NCBI GenBank assembly: GCA_035532535.1
Contig: DATKQT010000001.1
Location: 1 to 43,643 of the forward strand
Length of the DNA: 43,643 nucleotides
Source: Palsa-739 sp035532535
GTDB taxonomy: Bacteria > Actinomycetota > Thermoleophilia > Gaiellales > Gaiellaceae
Reading direction: 5' to 3'
Under the pieces are notes generated by a model that ran no database searches, had not been told where the DNA came from, and saw nothing but the letters and a program-made list of their open reading frames with translations. Positions 43,524-43,643 of this stretch are shown here, piece by piece. The stretch's first letter is position 1. Every line of letters starts with the position of its first letter. Both the position numbers and the translations under genes were made by a program.

Positions 43524-43643
43524 TCAGGCGATGTCCACCTTGATCACGTTGGTGCTGCCGGGGATGTTCACGGCGGTGCCGGCGGTGATGACGACGCGAT
43601 CGCCCGACTGGACGAGACCGGCCTCGCGAGCGGCATCGATCGA
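43524..43643 (-). CDS. pyk: Pyruvate kinase, C-terminal fragment (cut by window edge)
   Basis: The reverse frame reads GLVQSGDRVVITAGTAVNIP then GSTNVIKVDIA and stops at 43526-43524. This is the end of the C-terminal domain of pyruvate kinase (typical GDRVVITAGTPVG...GTTNLIKV). The gene continues beyond the window. The 66 nt to the PAP2-like gene hold nothing I can identify. Confidence 0.9.
   Translation of the reverse strand, partial: SIDAAREAGLVQSGDRVVITAGTAVNIPGSTNVIKVDIA

Overview
This is a dense, high-GC bacterial chromosome segment. It reads as a high-GC actinobacterium, most likely of the class Thermoleophilia (Gaiellales/Solirubrobacterales type). The inference rests on the gene set, the heavy use of GTG and TTG starts, an RTX-like secreted domain of a type I associate with that class, and a strong signature of leaderless transcription. 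I see no prophage, insertion sequence, CRISPR array or obvious foreign island.

Layout. Bases 1-2.1 kb hold three tRNAs (Arg-TCT, His, Arg-TCG), an M32 carboxypeptidase and a scar made of two decayed peptide-ABC-permease fragments facing each other. Bases 2.1-7.2 kb are a signalling block: a four-PAS hybrid histidine kinase converging on an operon of an HD-GYP response regulator and two NarL-type regulators. Bases 7.3-11.1 kb hold a nitroreductase, an S9 peptidase, a small unknown protein, tRNA-Leu and a histidine phosphatase. Bases 11.1-14.4 kb are the proteostasis operon tig-clpP-clpX. Bases 14.4-20 kb hold an alpha/beta hydrolase and MaoC hydratase, a 3-hydroxybutyrate dehydrogenase, and the glyoxylate-bypass operon (isocitrate lyase, malate synthase, GntR regulator).

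Bases 20-27.9 kb are a tightly packed housekeeping run: valS, folC, a 42-residue membrane peptide, a zinc-ribbon membrane protein, ndk, a methyltransferase, maf, tRNA-Pro, a HAD phosphatase and an NfeD/stomatin pair. Bases 27.9-33.1 kb hold a CoA-transferase-family protein, a TetR regulator, a threonine dehydratase, a secreted protein, an enolase-superfamily enzyme and a glutaryl-CoA-dehydrogenase-like enzyme. Bases 33.1-37.8 kb look like a membrane-lipid module: two divergent paralogous secreted or anchored esterases, an MprF-like aminoacyl-lipid synthase and an EamA-like transporter. Bases 37.8-43.6 kb hold an acyl-CoA dehydrogenase/SDR pair behind a TetR-type palindrome, a thioesterase, a sirtuin, a secreted Asp-box protein, a coiled-coil protein, a PAP2-like protein and the end of pyruvate kinase.

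Functional theme. Acyl-CoA breakdown (two acyl-CoA dehydrogenases, MaoC, SDRs, thioesterase, CoA-transferase/racemase) sits near the glyoxylate shunt, so the cell can probably grow on fatty or short-chain acids. The most unusual cross-cutting signal is regulatory. At 13 genes a TANNNT -10 box lies only 6-9 nt before the start codon, so the mRNA probably begins at or next to the start codon. In several divergent pairs the two promoters overlap, or one promoter covers the other gene's start codon. A HAD gene starts at the first base after tRNA-Pro, so tRNA 3' processing could itself create a leaderless mRNA.
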